Assembly: GCA_900320055.1 (NCBI GenBank)
Contig: ONQS01000010.1
Span: forward strand, 1-64,000
Direction: 5' to 3'
From: an uncultured Prevotellaceae bacterium
GTDB taxonomy: Bacteria > Bacteroidota > Bacteroidia > Bacteroidales > Muribaculaceae
Length of the DNA: 64,000 nucleotides
In this document: positions 43,058-51,554 of the stretch, one piece after another
How positions within the stretch are numbered: position 1 is the stretch's first letter
Layout of the letters: each line of letters opens with the position of its first letter
The notes under the pieces: model-generated
Seen by the model: the letters and a program-made list of their open reading frames with translations, nothing else
Database searches by the model: none
What the model was told of the DNA's origin: nothing
Program-made: the position numbers and the translations under genes

Positions 43058-44164
43058 ATGAGCGAAAACAATAACAGCAACCGACTCAAAGTCGGCATCA
43101 CCATTGGTGACACCAACGGCATCGGCATTGAAGTGGCACTGAAAGCCGTGGGCATACCAGAGATGATGGACCTGTGCATACCTGTCATCTATGGTTCGAG
43201 CAAGGTTGTGAGTTATCACCGTAACGCCTGCAACCTGCCGGGCTTCCAGATCAACCACACCAAGAGCGCCCGCAACCTCAAGGAGAACATGCCCAATCTG
43301 GTAGAATGCATCGATCAGGAAATCAAGGTGGAACTGGGTCATCCCAGCAAGCAAGCAGGCCAAGCCGCCTTTTTGGCGCTCGAAAGTGCCGTGCGTGACC
43401 TAAAGTCAGGCCTTATCGACGCGCTGGTAACCGCCCCCATCAGCAAGGAAAACATCCAGAGCGACCAATTCCATTTCCCGGGCCATACCGAGTACCTGGA
43501 AAGCGCCGCCGGCGAGGGCAACAGGGCATTGATGATCTTGTGCACCAGCGGCCTGCGTGTTGCCTTAGCCACCATCCACGTGCCCCTGTCGCAAGTCGCC
43601 ACGTCGCTCACCGTCGAAGGCATCCGCGAGAAACTGCGCCTGTTTAACGCATCGCTCAAGCGCGACTTCAACATCGACGGCCCCCGCATTGCCGTATTGT
43701 CCGTCAACCCTCACGCTGGTGAGAACGGGATCCTCGGCACCGAGGAACATGACATCATCCTGCCCGCCATGCAGCAATCGCTCGACGAGGATGGCGTGCA
43801 ATGTTTTGGCCCCTATGCCGCCGACGGCTTCTTTGGCGCGCGCCATTACAGGCGCTTCGACGGTGTGCTCGCCATGTATCACGACCAAGGTTTAGCCCCC
43901 TTCAAGACCATAGCGATGGACGAGGGCGTTAACTTCACCGCAGGTCTGCCCATCGTGCGCACCAGTCCCGACCACGGCACCGGCTATGACATCGCCGGCC
44001 AAGGCATCGCCAACGAGTCATCGATGCGCCATGCGATATACACGGCCATCGACGTGTGCCGCAACCGCGTCCGCTATGACGAGGCCCACCAGAATCCACT
44101 GCCCAAACTGTTCCAGGACCGCGGCCGCGACAACGTGAAACTCGATCTGACCAAGAGCGAATAA
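43058..44164 (+). CDS. pdxA: 4-hydroxythreonine-4-phosphate dehydrogenase PdxA
   Basis: 368-residue enzyme of pyridoxal 5-phosphate synthesis (DXP-dependent route), oxidising 4-phosphohydroxy-L-threonine. GITIGDTNGIGIEVALKA opens the family; metal-binding histidines are in FPGHTEYL and MYHDQGLAPFKT; NPHAGENGILGTEE and TSPDHGTGYDIAG are diagnostic. Length agrees with the family. The PLP-dependent aminotransferase in the polysaccharide locus uses the pathway's product, but the genes are transcribed separately. First gene of a run with the HAD and nucleotidyltransferase genes. Confidence 0.96.
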   Translation: MSENNNSNRLKVGITIGDTNGIGIEVALKAVGIPEMMDLCIPVIYGSSKVVSYHRNACNLPGFQINHTKSARNLKENMPNLVECIDQEIKVELGHPSKQAGQAAFLALESAVRDLKSGLIDALVTAPISKENIQSDQFHFPGHTEYLESAAGEGNRALMILCTSGLRVALATIHVPLSQVATSLTVEGIREKLRLFNASLKRDFNIDGPRIAVLSVNPHAGENGILGTEEHDIILPAMQQSLDEDGVQCFGPYAADGFFGARHYRRFDGVLAMYHDQGLAPFKTIAMDEGVNFTAGLPIVRTSPDHGTGYDIAGQGIANESSMRHAIYTAIDVCRNRVRYDEAHQNPLPKLFQDRGRDNVKLDLTKSE

Positions 44165-44180
44165 CCGCAAGACGACAGCC

Positions 44181-44882
44181 ATGATCGAGGGAATCATCTT
44201 TGACTACGGCGGCACACTAGACAGCCGCGGCGTACACTGGAGCGAGGTGCTGTGGCAAGGTTACCAGCACGCTCAAGTGCCTATCGACAAAGCGACCTTC
44301 CGCAACGCATACGTTGAGGGCGAACGCGCCCTTGCCCGCGAGCGCATCATCTTGCCTCAAGACAACTTCCACACCCTGCTGCGCAAGAAGGTGGCCCTGG
44401 AAATCGACTATCTGCCCGAGCACTACGACCACGACCTGCGCCAACAATGGGTCGACGCGATCGCCGCCTACTGCGACCAAGCCGCACGCGGCTGCATCGA
44501 CGAGGCACGGCCCATGCTCGAGAGGCTGCATGAGCGCTATCCGCTGATGCTGGTGAGCAACTTCTACGGCAACATCGACGAGGTGCTGCGCGATTACGGC
44601 ATCCGGCACCTGTTCAAGGGCATCATCGAGAGCGCCGTGGTGGGAGTGCGCAAGCCCAACCCCACCCTGTTCCGACTCGGCGTAGACGCTCTGGAACTCA
44701 CCCCGGACCACGTGCTCGTGGTGGGCGACAGCCTGCGCAAGGACATTGAGCCAGCAGAGCGCCTCGGTTGTCACGCCCTGTGGCTCAAAGGCAAGGGATG
44801 GACCGACGAGGAGGACCAGCAGACCCATCCCCACACCATCACACGGGTCACCCAAGTCACAGACTGGCTGGACCAATTCTAA
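44181..44882 (+). CDS. HAD-superfamily hydrolase (subfamily IA)
   Basis: 233 residues. Motif I is IIFDYGGTLDSRG with nucleophile Asp8; motif II LMLVSNFYGN, motif III around VGVRKPNP, and motif IV VLVVGDSLRKDIEPAERLG. A helical cap lies between motifs I and II. The residue two after the nucleophile, normally the general acid Asp in phosphatases, is Gly10. That may alter or slow phosphatase activity, or indicate a different reaction. It is 16 bases after pdxA and 37 bases before a nucleotidyltransferase, so the three are probably one operon. Substrate unknown. Confidence 0.85.
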   Translation: MIEGIIFDYGGTLDSRGVHWSEVLWQGYQHAQVPIDKATFRNAYVEGERALARERIILPQDNFHTLLRKKVALEIDYLPEHYDHDLRQQWVDAIAAYCDQAARGCIDEARPMLERLHERYPLMLVSNFYGNIDEVLRDYGIRHLFKGIIESAVVGVRKPNPTLFRLGVDALELTPDHVLVVGDSLRKDIEPAERLGCHALWLKGKGWTDEEDQQTHPHTITRVTQVTDWLDQF

Positions 44883-44919
44883 CAGACAACATCATTACAC
44901 ATTATAATATCTCTACAAC

Positions 44920-45618
44920 ATGAATTATGCGATAATCGCCGCTGGCGAAGGTTCACGACTGGCCCAAGAAGGCGTGGCCAAGCCCAAACCGCTCGTTGAA
45001 CTCCAGGGTGAGCCCATGATCGGGCGCTTGATCAACGTGATGATTCGCTGCAATGCCGAGAGCATCAGCATCATCGTCAACGAACACATGAGCGAAGTGC
45101 GCCAGTATCTCGAGAGCCTGGAACTGCCGATTCCCCTCAACCTGGTGGTGAAGACCACACCGAGTTCGATGCACAGTTTCTGGCATCTGAGCCAGGTGAT
45201 ACCCGAGGGCAAATTCTGCCTGACCACCGTCGACACCATCTTCCGCGAGCAGGATTTCAAAGCATACATTGACGCCTTTGAGGCCGATAAGACCCACGAC
45301 GGCATGTGGGCCGTGACCCCGTTTGTCGACGACGAGAAGCCCCTGTGGGTCGACGTGGACGACGAGATGAGCATCACCGCCTTCCGCGACAAGCGATGGG
45401 ACGGAGCGAAATACGTCTCAGGCGGCATCTACGCCATGACCGACAAGGCCTTTGATGTGCTTGACCAATGCATCGAGCAAGGAATCAGCCGCATGCGCAA
45501 CTTCCAGCGAGCGCTTGTCGACGCCGGCCATCGTCTCCAGGCTTATAGCATCGACAAGATTGTGGACGTGGATCACGCCGACGACATCGCTACCGCCGAG
45601 GCTTTTCTTGCATCGTGA
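44920..45618 (+). CDS. Nucleotidyltransferase (NTP_transferase, sugar or inositol phosphate type)
   Basis: 232 residues with the Rossmann-like nucleotidyltransferase signature MNYAIIAAGEGSRLAQEG followed by the Lys-containing KPKPLVEL and EPMIGRLI. TTVDTIF carries the metal Asp, and VDVDHADDIATAEAFL closes the fold. The family transfers a nucleotidyl group to a sugar 1-phosphate or, in archaeal and some bacterial enzymes, to inositol 1-phosphate. The next gene is myo-inositol-1-phosphate synthase, so a CTP:inositol-1-phosphate role is possible, but a 514-base gap with its own promoter separates them. Substrate uncertain. Confidence 0.85.
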   Translation: MNYAIIAAGEGSRLAQEGVAKPKPLVELQGEPMIGRLINVMIRCNAESISIIVNEHMSEVRQYLESLELPIPLNLVVKTTPSSMHSFWHLSQVIPEGKFCLTTVDTIFREQDFKAYIDAFEADKTHDGMWAVTPFVDDEKPLWVDVDDEMSITAFRDKRWDGAKYVSGGIYAMTDKAFDVLDQCIEQGISRMRNFQRALVDAGHRLQAYSIDKIVDVDHADDIATAEAFLAS

Positions 45619-45650
45619 CGTCACACCAGCATCCCATTCAACAACAACAC

Positions 45651-45682
45651 AGGACCGCCCCATCAAGCCGATGGGCGGCCCT
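45651..45682 (+). terminator. Probable terminator of the pdxA-HAD-nucleotidyltransferase operon
   Basis: An imperfect stem of about 12 bp (AGGACCGCCCCATC with GATGGGCGGCCCT) with loop AAGCC lies 32 bases after the stop. No U-tract follows, so confidence is moderate. Confidence 0.45.
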
Positions 45683-45994
45683 GCCTGTAATAGTGCAGGC
45701 GCCGAAGCCTCATCAGGCGGACATTGCAGCAGGCACAGATGACGACTCACGTTGACAAAAACGCAGCATTCAGCACGCGACCAAGCCCAACGCCCCACAC
45801 CAATCGCTAAAAAATGTTATCAAGGCGACTCAAACGCACAAAGATCGAAAAAAATCGCATTTTCGCGCTTTTTTTACGAGGGGTAGCATTAACATATGTT
45901 TGCTTTTCGAGTACTCAAATGGTGTGAATTTAACATATATTATCCAATTCGGCTAATTATTATATTTTTTAAAGCATTTTTACAATACGTTTAG

Positions 45995-46025
45995 TTTCGG
46001 AATTCAAAAAAAGGGTGTAATTTAG
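45995..46025 (+). promoter_or_regulatory. Promoter of the myo-inositol-phosphate synthase gene
   Basis: TTTC at 45995, 19 bases, then TAATTTAG at 46018-46025, one mismatch each from TTTG and TAnnTTTG. The sequence around it (GTGTAATTTAGCGCCG) resembles the promoter at 54462 (GTGTAATTTCGCACGG). Leader of about 100 bases. Confidence 0.45.
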
Positions 46026-46132
46026 CGCCGTTTTTTTGTGAGAGGAATCTTCACGACAAGCATTCAGCCCCGTCGCCAACGGGACAAAACAAAACATTGA
46101 AATCAACGTAAACATTTAACTGTAATAAAATT

Positions 46133-47440
46133 ATGGCAAAAGAAATCGTTAAGCCCGCTACCGGCAAGTTAGGTATTATGGTAGTAGGATTGGGTGCAGT
46201 AAGCACCACCTTCATGACTGGTGTTATGATGACCCGCAAGGGTCTTGCAAAGCCTGTAGGCAGCATGACACAGTATGACAAGATTCGCGTAGGAAAAGGC
46301 GAGAACAAGAAGTATTTACATTATAATGAAATCGTCTCGATGCCCAGCCTCGATGACATCGTGTTTGCCGCATGGGACGTATACCCCGCTAACGCATATG
46401 AGAGCGCCATCAATGCCGAGGTATTGAAGGAGAAGGACATTGAGCCCGTTAAGGACGAGTTGCTGAAGATCAAGCCCATGAAGGCTGCTTTTGACAAGAA
46501 CTACGCCAAGCGTCTTGACGGCGACAACGTGAAGCAGTGCAAGGACCGCTGGGACATGACCGAGCAGGTTCGCGAGGATATCCGCAACTTCAAGAAGGAG
46601 ACCGGTGTTGACCGCGTGGTTGTTCTGTGGGCCGCATCGACCGAGATCTACGTAGAGCCCGACATGAAGTACCACGGCACCATCGCTGCCCTGGAGCAGG
46701 CCATGAAGGACAACGTAGTTGACAAGGTTGCTCCCTCGATGTGCTATGCCTATGCAGCACTGATGGAGGACTGCCCCTTCATCATGGGTGCCCCCAACAC
46801 CACCGTCGACATTCCCGCCATGTGGGAACTCTCAGAGAAGACCCAGGTGCCCATCGCAGGTAAGGACTTCAAGACTGGCCAGACTCTGGTGAAGAGCGGT
46901 TTTGCTCCCATCATCGGCACCCGCATGCTGGGTCTGAACGGTTGGTTCTCGACCAACATCCTGGGCAACCGTGACGGTCTCGTCCTCGATGAGCCCGCCA
47001 ACTTCCGCACCAAGGAGGTCAGCAAACTGTCGACGCTCGAGTCGATTCTCGTTGCCGACAATCAGCCCGACCTGTACAGCAACTACTACCACAAGGTACG
47101 TATCAACTACTATCCTCCCCGCAACGATAACAAGGAGGGTTGGGACAACATCGACATCTTCGGCTGGATGGGCTATCCCATGCAGATCAAGATCAACTTC
47201 CTGTGCCGCGACTCTATCCTCGCTGCTCCCTTGTGCCTCGACCTGTGTCTGCTCATGGACCTGGCTCACCGTGCTGGCCGCTACGGCATTCAGCGCTTCC
47301 TGAGTTTCTTCCTGAAGAGCCCGATGCACGACTACACCAAGGACGAAATCCCCGTAAACCACCTGTTCCAGCAGTATGTGATGCTGAAGAACGCCATCCG
47401 TGAGATGGGCGGCTATCCTGCAGACGAGGAGATCGACTAA
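46133..47440 (+). CDS. ino1: myo-Inositol-1-phosphate synthase
   Basis: 435 residues of the archaeal/bacterial MIPS type that converts glucose 6-phosphate to L-myo-inositol 1-phosphate using NAD. MVVGLGAVSTTFMTG is the NAD-binding turn. VVVLWAASTEIY and GTRMLGLNGWFSTNILGNRDG are conserved core segments, and SPMHDYTKDEIP lies in the C-terminal catalytic domain. In gut Bacteroidota this enzyme supplies phosphatidylinositol and inositol sphingolipid synthesis. The partner lipid genes are not in this window, although a nucleotidyltransferase and a HAD gene lie directly upstream. Codon use is strongly biased toward frequent codons, suggesting high expression. Followed by a strong terminator. Confidence 0.95.
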   Translation: MAKEIVKPATGKLGIMVVGLGAVSTTFMTGVMMTRKGLAKPVGSMTQYDKIRVGKGENKKYLHYNEIVSMPSLDDIVFAAWDVYPANAYESAINAEVLKEKDIEPVKDELLKIKPMKAAFDKNYAKRLDGDNVKQCKDRWDMTEQVREDIRNFKKETGVDRVVVLWAASTEIYVEPDMKYHGTIAALEQAMKDNVVDKVAPSMCYAYAALMEDCPFIMGAPNTTVDIPAMWELSEKTQVPIAGKDFKTGQTLVKSGFAPIIGTRMLGLNGWFSTNILGNRDGLVLDEPANFRTKEVSKLSTLESILVADNQPDLYSNYYHKVRINYYPPRNDNKEGWDNIDIFGWMGYPMQIKINFLCRDSILAAPLCLDLCLLMDLAHRAGRYGIQRFLSFFLKSPMHDYTKDEIPVNHLFQQYVMLKNAIREMGGYPADEEID

Positions 47441-47477
47441 TCCTATACCAGTCGTAACATAACGACACCACAACATA

Positions 47478-47513
47478 AGCGGGGCGGAGACCTGATGAGG
47501 TTTCCGCCCCGCT
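47478..47513 (+). terminator. Terminator of the myo-inositol-phosphate synthase gene
   Basis: AGCGGGGCGGA and TCCGCCCCGCT pair perfectly (47478-47488 with 47503-47513), extended inward by four or five more pairs to a GATG loop. It ends 73 bases after the stop codon. Confidence 0.8.
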
Positions 47514-47563
47514 CAATTACATTAAAACTATGGCATTGTTTATATTTTTTTATTATTGATAAA

Positions 47564-47594
47564 TTTGTTGTTTTTGATAATTACACTAAATTTG
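47564..47594 (+). promoter_or_regulatory. Promoter TTTG-N19-TAAATTTG of the Wzc-like gene
   Basis: TTTG at 47564-47567 and TAAATTTG at 47587-47594 with exactly 19 bases between. The predicted start leaves a leader of about 75 bases before the ATG at 47676. Confidence 0.75.
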
Positions 47595-47675
47595 CAGCGA
47601 ATTATGCAGTAATGTGTAGTCTCGCTATCGGAAAAGCATCGATAGCCTCCATATTTAGAACAAAATTAGCAAATT

Positions 47676-50117
47676 ATGCAACAAATAATCCAAGAAGATC
47701 TGGCTGCAAAAAATGCCGCCATCGAAAAGAAGAAAAAACGCGCACGTACCGGCATTAAGTGGGACCGCCTGTTTATGGCCTGTGCCTACAACTGGTATTG
47801 GTTCATCCTGTCGATGATTGTCTGCGCAAGTATTGCCTATCTGTATGCCAAGACCCAGCCCCAGTACTTTATCGCTAGGTCTTCTATCCTGATCCGTTCC
47901 AAGGACAGCGCCCAAGGCACACCGTCGATGACATTCAGCGACCTGGGCCTGAACACGGTTAACTACATCCCCAACGAGCCCTACAAACTGCGTTCTTCCA
48001 GAGTCATGGAAATCGTTGTCAATTCGTTGGGACTCAATGTTCAGTACTACGGACATATGTTCCTGCGCGATGTCAACATCTACAAGAACACGCCAGTCCA
48101 GGTCACCCCGCTCAAGGAAGTGACCCGCGGCTTCTCGATGACCATCGTGCCCAAGAGCAACGATGAGTTTGAGTTCAGAGTCAATGACGGCGATTGGAAG
48201 AAAGCGCACTTTGGCAACAAGGTGAGCACCGATTTTGGTCCCGTTGCCATCACCAAGACCAAGAAGTTTGGCGAGAACTTTATCGACTACACCGTCATTG
48301 TCAACATCACCAACCCCTCGAGCATGGCCCGCTCGCTGGCGTCATCGCTCATGGTCGAGAATGCCGACCAACACAGTGATGTGCTCAACCTCGCCATCCG
48401 CGGCCAGAACGCCGAAATGTGCGCCGACATCCTCAATGCCCTGGTAGTGGCATATAACCAAGAGGGTATCAACGATATGAACCAGGTGGCCCGCAACACC
48501 GAGGCGTTTATCGCCGAGCGCGTTGCCGATCTGTCAAAGGACCTGAGTGGCGTGGACAACGAGGTGGCAGTGCTGACCGCCGGCTCAGTCAACTCACGCA
48601 TGTGGGGCAGCGAGGGCGTCGCGATGGCACAGATCAACAACAACGAGGATGTGACACTGGAAATCAACCTGGCTTCTCAGATTCGCCGCTTCATCGCCAA
48701 TATGGGTAATGGCGAGTTGATTCCCGCCAACACGGGTATGAACAACGCTGGTATCATGAACCAGATCCAGCAATACAACGAGGCCATGCAGGAGTATCAG
48801 AAGATTGCCGCTACCTCGAGTTCGGAGAACCCCGTCATGAAGGAACTCATCAACTCACTGGCTAGCCAGAAGAAAACGATTCTGGCCAGCCTTGATAACT
48901 ACATGGGATCACTTCGCACCCGTCAGGGTCAGGCACAACGCCTGCAGAACCATGCTCAGAGCAGCATGACGGCCAACCCGTCGCATGAGAAGGCCATCAC
49001 CGAGGTTACCCGTCAGCAGAAAATCAAGGAGCAACTGTACCTCTACCTGCTGAACAAGCGTGAGGAGAACGCCCTGCAGATGGTCATCACCGAGCCCAAC
49101 GCCAAGGTGATGGAACCTGCCATCCCCAACCCTGCTCCCGTTACCGCACCGCTGACGCGTATCGTGCTCACCGGTATGATTATCGGTCTGCTGATTCCCG
49201 CGTTTATCCTGTATGGTGTATTCTGGTACTTCTCACTTGACAAGACAATCCACACCCGCCGCGAGATTGAGGAAGTGTGCGACATTCCCATCTTGGGTGA
49301 GTTGCCCGCCAAGAAGAGCAACGTCACCGGTGAGATTGTTGTTAACGAGACCTCTAACGACCGCATGAACGAGGCCTTCCGCATCGTCAGGAGCAACCTT
49401 GACTTTGTCACCGATCAGAACAAGCCCGAAGGCGAGGCGACCGTGATCCAGTTTACCTCGACCATGTCTGGTGAAGGTAAGAGTTTCGTGGCCGTCAATC
49501 TGGCATTGTCATATTGCTTCGTGAACAAGAAGGTCATCGTAGTCGACCTCGACTTGCGTAAAGGTAAGTTCTCAGAGTATGTCGGCGTGCAGGACGGTAT
49601 CGGCGCATCGGCCTACCTGTCAGGCAAGGTGACCGACATCGACAAGGTGATCCACCACGATGCCTTGCACGAAGGCTTCGACATCATCAGTGTCGGTGCC
49701 ATTCCTCCCAACCCCACTGCTCTGTTGCTGAGCGAGAACATGAACAAGATGGTCGAGGAATTGAAGAAACGCTACGACTTCGTCATCCTCGATACCGTGC
49801 CGTTCAACCTGATTGCCGACGCCGCTGTTGTCAACCGCCACGTTGACCTGACCATCTACGTCGTGCGCGACGGCAGGGTTGAGCAGACGTTCATGTACGA
49901 ACTCGAGCGCCTGTCCGAGGAAGGCAAGATCAAGAACTTGACCATCCTTGTCAACGACATCAAGGTGAGCAAGACCCGCTACAACTACTCCTATGCCTAC
50001 GGTTATGGTAAGGGCTATGGTTATGGTTACGGTTACGGCTATGGCTACGGCTACGGTGGTGACAGTGGCGGCTATTATGTTGACGACACTCCCAAGGAGA
50101 AACCCACCAAGGGATAA
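47676..50117 (+). CDS. Wzc-like polysaccharide co-polymerase and tyrosine autokinase
   Basis: 813 residues. A Wzz-type chain-length domain is framed by a transmembrane segment at about 35-55 (WYWFILSMIVCASIAYLYA) and another near 500-520 (LTGMIIGLLIPAFILYGVFW) just after PNPAPVTAPLT. Coiled-coil-rich sequence fills the periplasmic part. The C-terminal BY-kinase domain has Walker A SGEGKS at 598-603, VVVDLDLRKG as Walker A' and VILDTVPF as Walker B. The tail from about 775 is a run of Gly-Tyr dipeptides, the probable autophosphorylation cluster, followed by DDTPKEKPTKG. It sets polymer length and couples synthesis to export. No wza gene is adjacent; ugd follows. Confidence 0.93.
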   Translation: MQQIIQEDLAAKNAAIEKKKKRARTGIKWDRLFMACAYNWYWFILSMIVCASIAYLYAKTQPQYFIARSSILIRSKDSAQGTPSMTFSDLGLNTVNYIPNEPYKLRSSRVMEIVVNSLGLNVQYYGHMFLRDVNIYKNTPVQVTPLKEVTRGFSMTIVPKSNDEFEFRVNDGDWKKAHFGNKVSTDFGPVAITKTKKFGENFIDYTVIVNITNPSSMARSLASSLMVENADQHSDVLNLAIRGQNAEMCADILNALVVAYNQEGINDMNQVARNTEAFIAERVADLSKDLSGVDNEVAVLTAGSVNSRMWGSEGVAMAQINNNEDVTLEINLASQIRRFIANMGNGELIPANTGMNNAGIMNQIQQYNEAMQEYQKIAATSSSENPVMKELINSLASQKKTILASLDNYMGSLRTRQGQAQRLQNHAQSSMTANPSHEKAITEVTRQQKIKEQLYLYLLNKREENALQMVITEPNAKVMEPAIPNPAPVTAPLTRIVLTGMIIGLLIPAFILYGVFWYFSLDKTIHTRREIEEVCDIPILGELPAKKSNVTGEIVVNETSNDRMNEAFRIVRSNLDFVTDQNKPEGEATVIQFTSTMSGEGKSFVAVNLALSYCFVNKKVIVVDLDLRKGKFSEYVGVQDGIGASAYLSGKVTDIDKVIHHDALHEGFDIISVGAIPPNPTALLLSENMNKMVEELKKRYDFVILDTVPFNLIADAAVVNRHVDLTIYVVRDGRVEQTFMYELERLSEEGKIKNLTILVNDIKVSKTRYNYSYAYGYGKGYGYGYGYGYGYGYGGDSGGYYVDDTPKEKPTKG
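49998..50056 (+). repeat. Hexanucleotide Gly-Tyr coding repeat
   Basis: Nine to ten tandem degenerate units of GGT/C-TAT/C encode the alternating Gly-Tyr tail of the Wzc-like kinase. Third positions alternate between C and T, which reduces but does not abolish slippage potential. Confidence 0.8.
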
Positions 50118-50139
50118 ATAACAAAAACAATTACGACAC

Positions 50140-51459
50140 ATGAAGATCGCGGTTGTAGGAACCGGATATGTCGGACTAGTCACGGGCACCTGTTTCAGCG
50201 AAATGGGTGTCCATGTGACATGTATAGACGTGGATAAGCGCAAGATCGACGCGCTCAACCAAGGCATCATTCCCATCTATGAGCCCGGGCTGGAGACTCT
50301 CGTACACAAGAACATGAAGTCGGGCCGTCTGCACTTCACCACCCGGCTTGAAGACGTTCTTGACGATGTGAATATCGTCTTCAGCGCCGTGGGCACCCCA
50401 CCCGACGAAGACGGCAGTGCCGACTTGAAATATGTGCTGGAGGTGGCCCGCACCATCGGCCAACACCTCAATCACTACATTGTGGTGGTCACTAAGAGCA
50501 CCGTGCCCGTCGGCACCGCCCGCAAGGTTAAAGATGCCATACAGCAGGAATTGGACCGCCGAGGAGCGCAGGTTGAGTTTGACGTGGCCAGCAATCCAGA
50601 GTTCCTCAAGGAGGGAAATGCCGTGAAGGACTTTATGAGTCCCGACCGCGTGGTTGTGGGCGTTGAGAGTGACCGAGCACGCAAACTGATGGCCAGGCTG
50701 TACAAGCCATTTATGATCGTGAGCGATCGACTCATCTTCACCGACATCCCATCGGCCGAAATGATCAAGTATGCCGCCAACTCGATGCTAGCGACCCGCA
50801 TCAGTTTTATGAACGACATTGCCAATCTGTGTGAACTGGTGGGTGCCGACGTGAATATGGTACGCAAGGGCATCGGCAGCGACACCCGCATCGGCAAGAA
50901 ATTCCTTTATGCCGGATGCGGCTATGGCGGATCATGCTTCCCCAAGGACGTTAAAGCGCTGATCAAGACAGCCTCGGACATGGGCTACACGATGCGCGTG
51001 CTGCGCGCAGTCGAGGAGGTCAATGCCGAGCAGAAACTGGTGCTGTATCACAAGTTGGTCAAGTACTACGGCGATGAGACAGCCATCCAGGGCAAGGCCA
51101 TCGGCATGTGGGGACTGGCCTTCAAACCCGAGACCGACGATATGCGTGAAGCGCCATCGCTGGTGCTCATCGACTTGCTGCTCAAGGCTGGCGCCACAGT
51201 CAAGGTCTATGACCCCGTTGCCATGGATGAGTGCCGCCGCAGAATCGGCGACAGTGTCACCTACTGCAAGAACATGTATGAGGCCGCTCAGGACTGCGAT
51301 GCCCTGATGCTGGTGACCGAATGGAAGGAACTGCGCATGCCCAATATGGAGACCCTGTCACATGCGATGAAGGGCCGTCTGATTCTGGATGGGCGCAACA
51401 TTCTCGATGCCGAAGAACTCCAGCAGGCCGGCTTTGAATACCACTGCATCGGCCGGTAA
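50140..51459 (+). CDS. ugd: UDP-glucose 6-dehydrogenase
   Basis: 439-residue UDP-sugar dehydrogenase. MKIAVVGTGYVGLVTGTCFSEMG is the NAD-binding fold; STVPVGTA and NPEFLKEGNAV are conserved; Cys266 in GYGGSCFPKD is the catalytic cysteine; GLAFKPETDDMREAPS opens the C-terminal UDP-binding domain. It oxidises UDP-glucose to UDP-glucuronate, a common precursor for acidic capsules. It starts 22 bases after the Wzc-like gene, so the two are co-transcribed. This suggests uronic acid in the exported polymer (inference). Confidence 0.95.
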   Translation: MKIAVVGTGYVGLVTGTCFSEMGVHVTCIDVDKRKIDALNQGIIPIYEPGLETLVHKNMKSGRLHFTTRLEDVLDDVNIVFSAVGTPPDEDGSADLKYVLEVARTIGQHLNHYIVVVTKSTVPVGTARKVKDAIQQELDRRGAQVEFDVASNPEFLKEGNAVKDFMSPDRVVVGVESDRARKLMARLYKPFMIVSDRLIFTDIPSAEMIKYAANSMLATRISFMNDIANLCELVGADVNMVRKGIGSDTRIGKKFLYAGCGYGGSCFPKDVKALIKTASDMGYTMRVLRAVEEVNAEQKLVLYHKLVKYYGDETAIQGKAIGMWGLAFKPETDDMREAPSLVLIDLLLKAGATVKVYDPVAMDECRRRIGDSVTYCKNMYEAAQDCDALMLVTEWKELRMPNMETLSHAMKGRLILDGRNILDAEELQQAGFEYHCIGR

Positions 51460-51486
51460 CGCTCCACGCATCAATAAACCCATCAA

Positions 51487-51525
51487 ATTAAGGGGCTGTG
51501 TCATAATGAGACGCAGCCCCTTAAT
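51487..51525. terminator. Bidirectional terminator between ugd and the second endonuclease gene
   Basis: A 16 bp stem (ATTAAGGGGCTGTGTC with GACGCAGCCCCTTAAT, one G-T pair) lies between the convergent stops at 51459 and 51555. Confidence 0.8.
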
Positions 51526-51554
51526 CGATCAATCAGGTAAATCTTGATATCAGT

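Larger units (their letters stand above)
45619..46132. other. Intergenic region upstream of myo-inositol-phosphate synthase
   Basis: 514 bases. It contains a GC-rich hairpin that may end the pdxA operon, an AT-rich stretch with the perfect palindrome GAGTACTC at 45909-45916, two copies of TTAACATAT at 45889 and 45930, a possible -7 box TATGTTTG at 45895-45902, and the promoter at 45995-46025. No protein-coding region recognised. Confidence 0.5.

Noticed and set aside
43058..44164. PdxA as part of the polysaccharide pathway
   Set aside because: It is a standard PLP biosynthesis enzyme on the opposite strand with its own promoter; the link to the PLP-dependent aminotransferase is only general.
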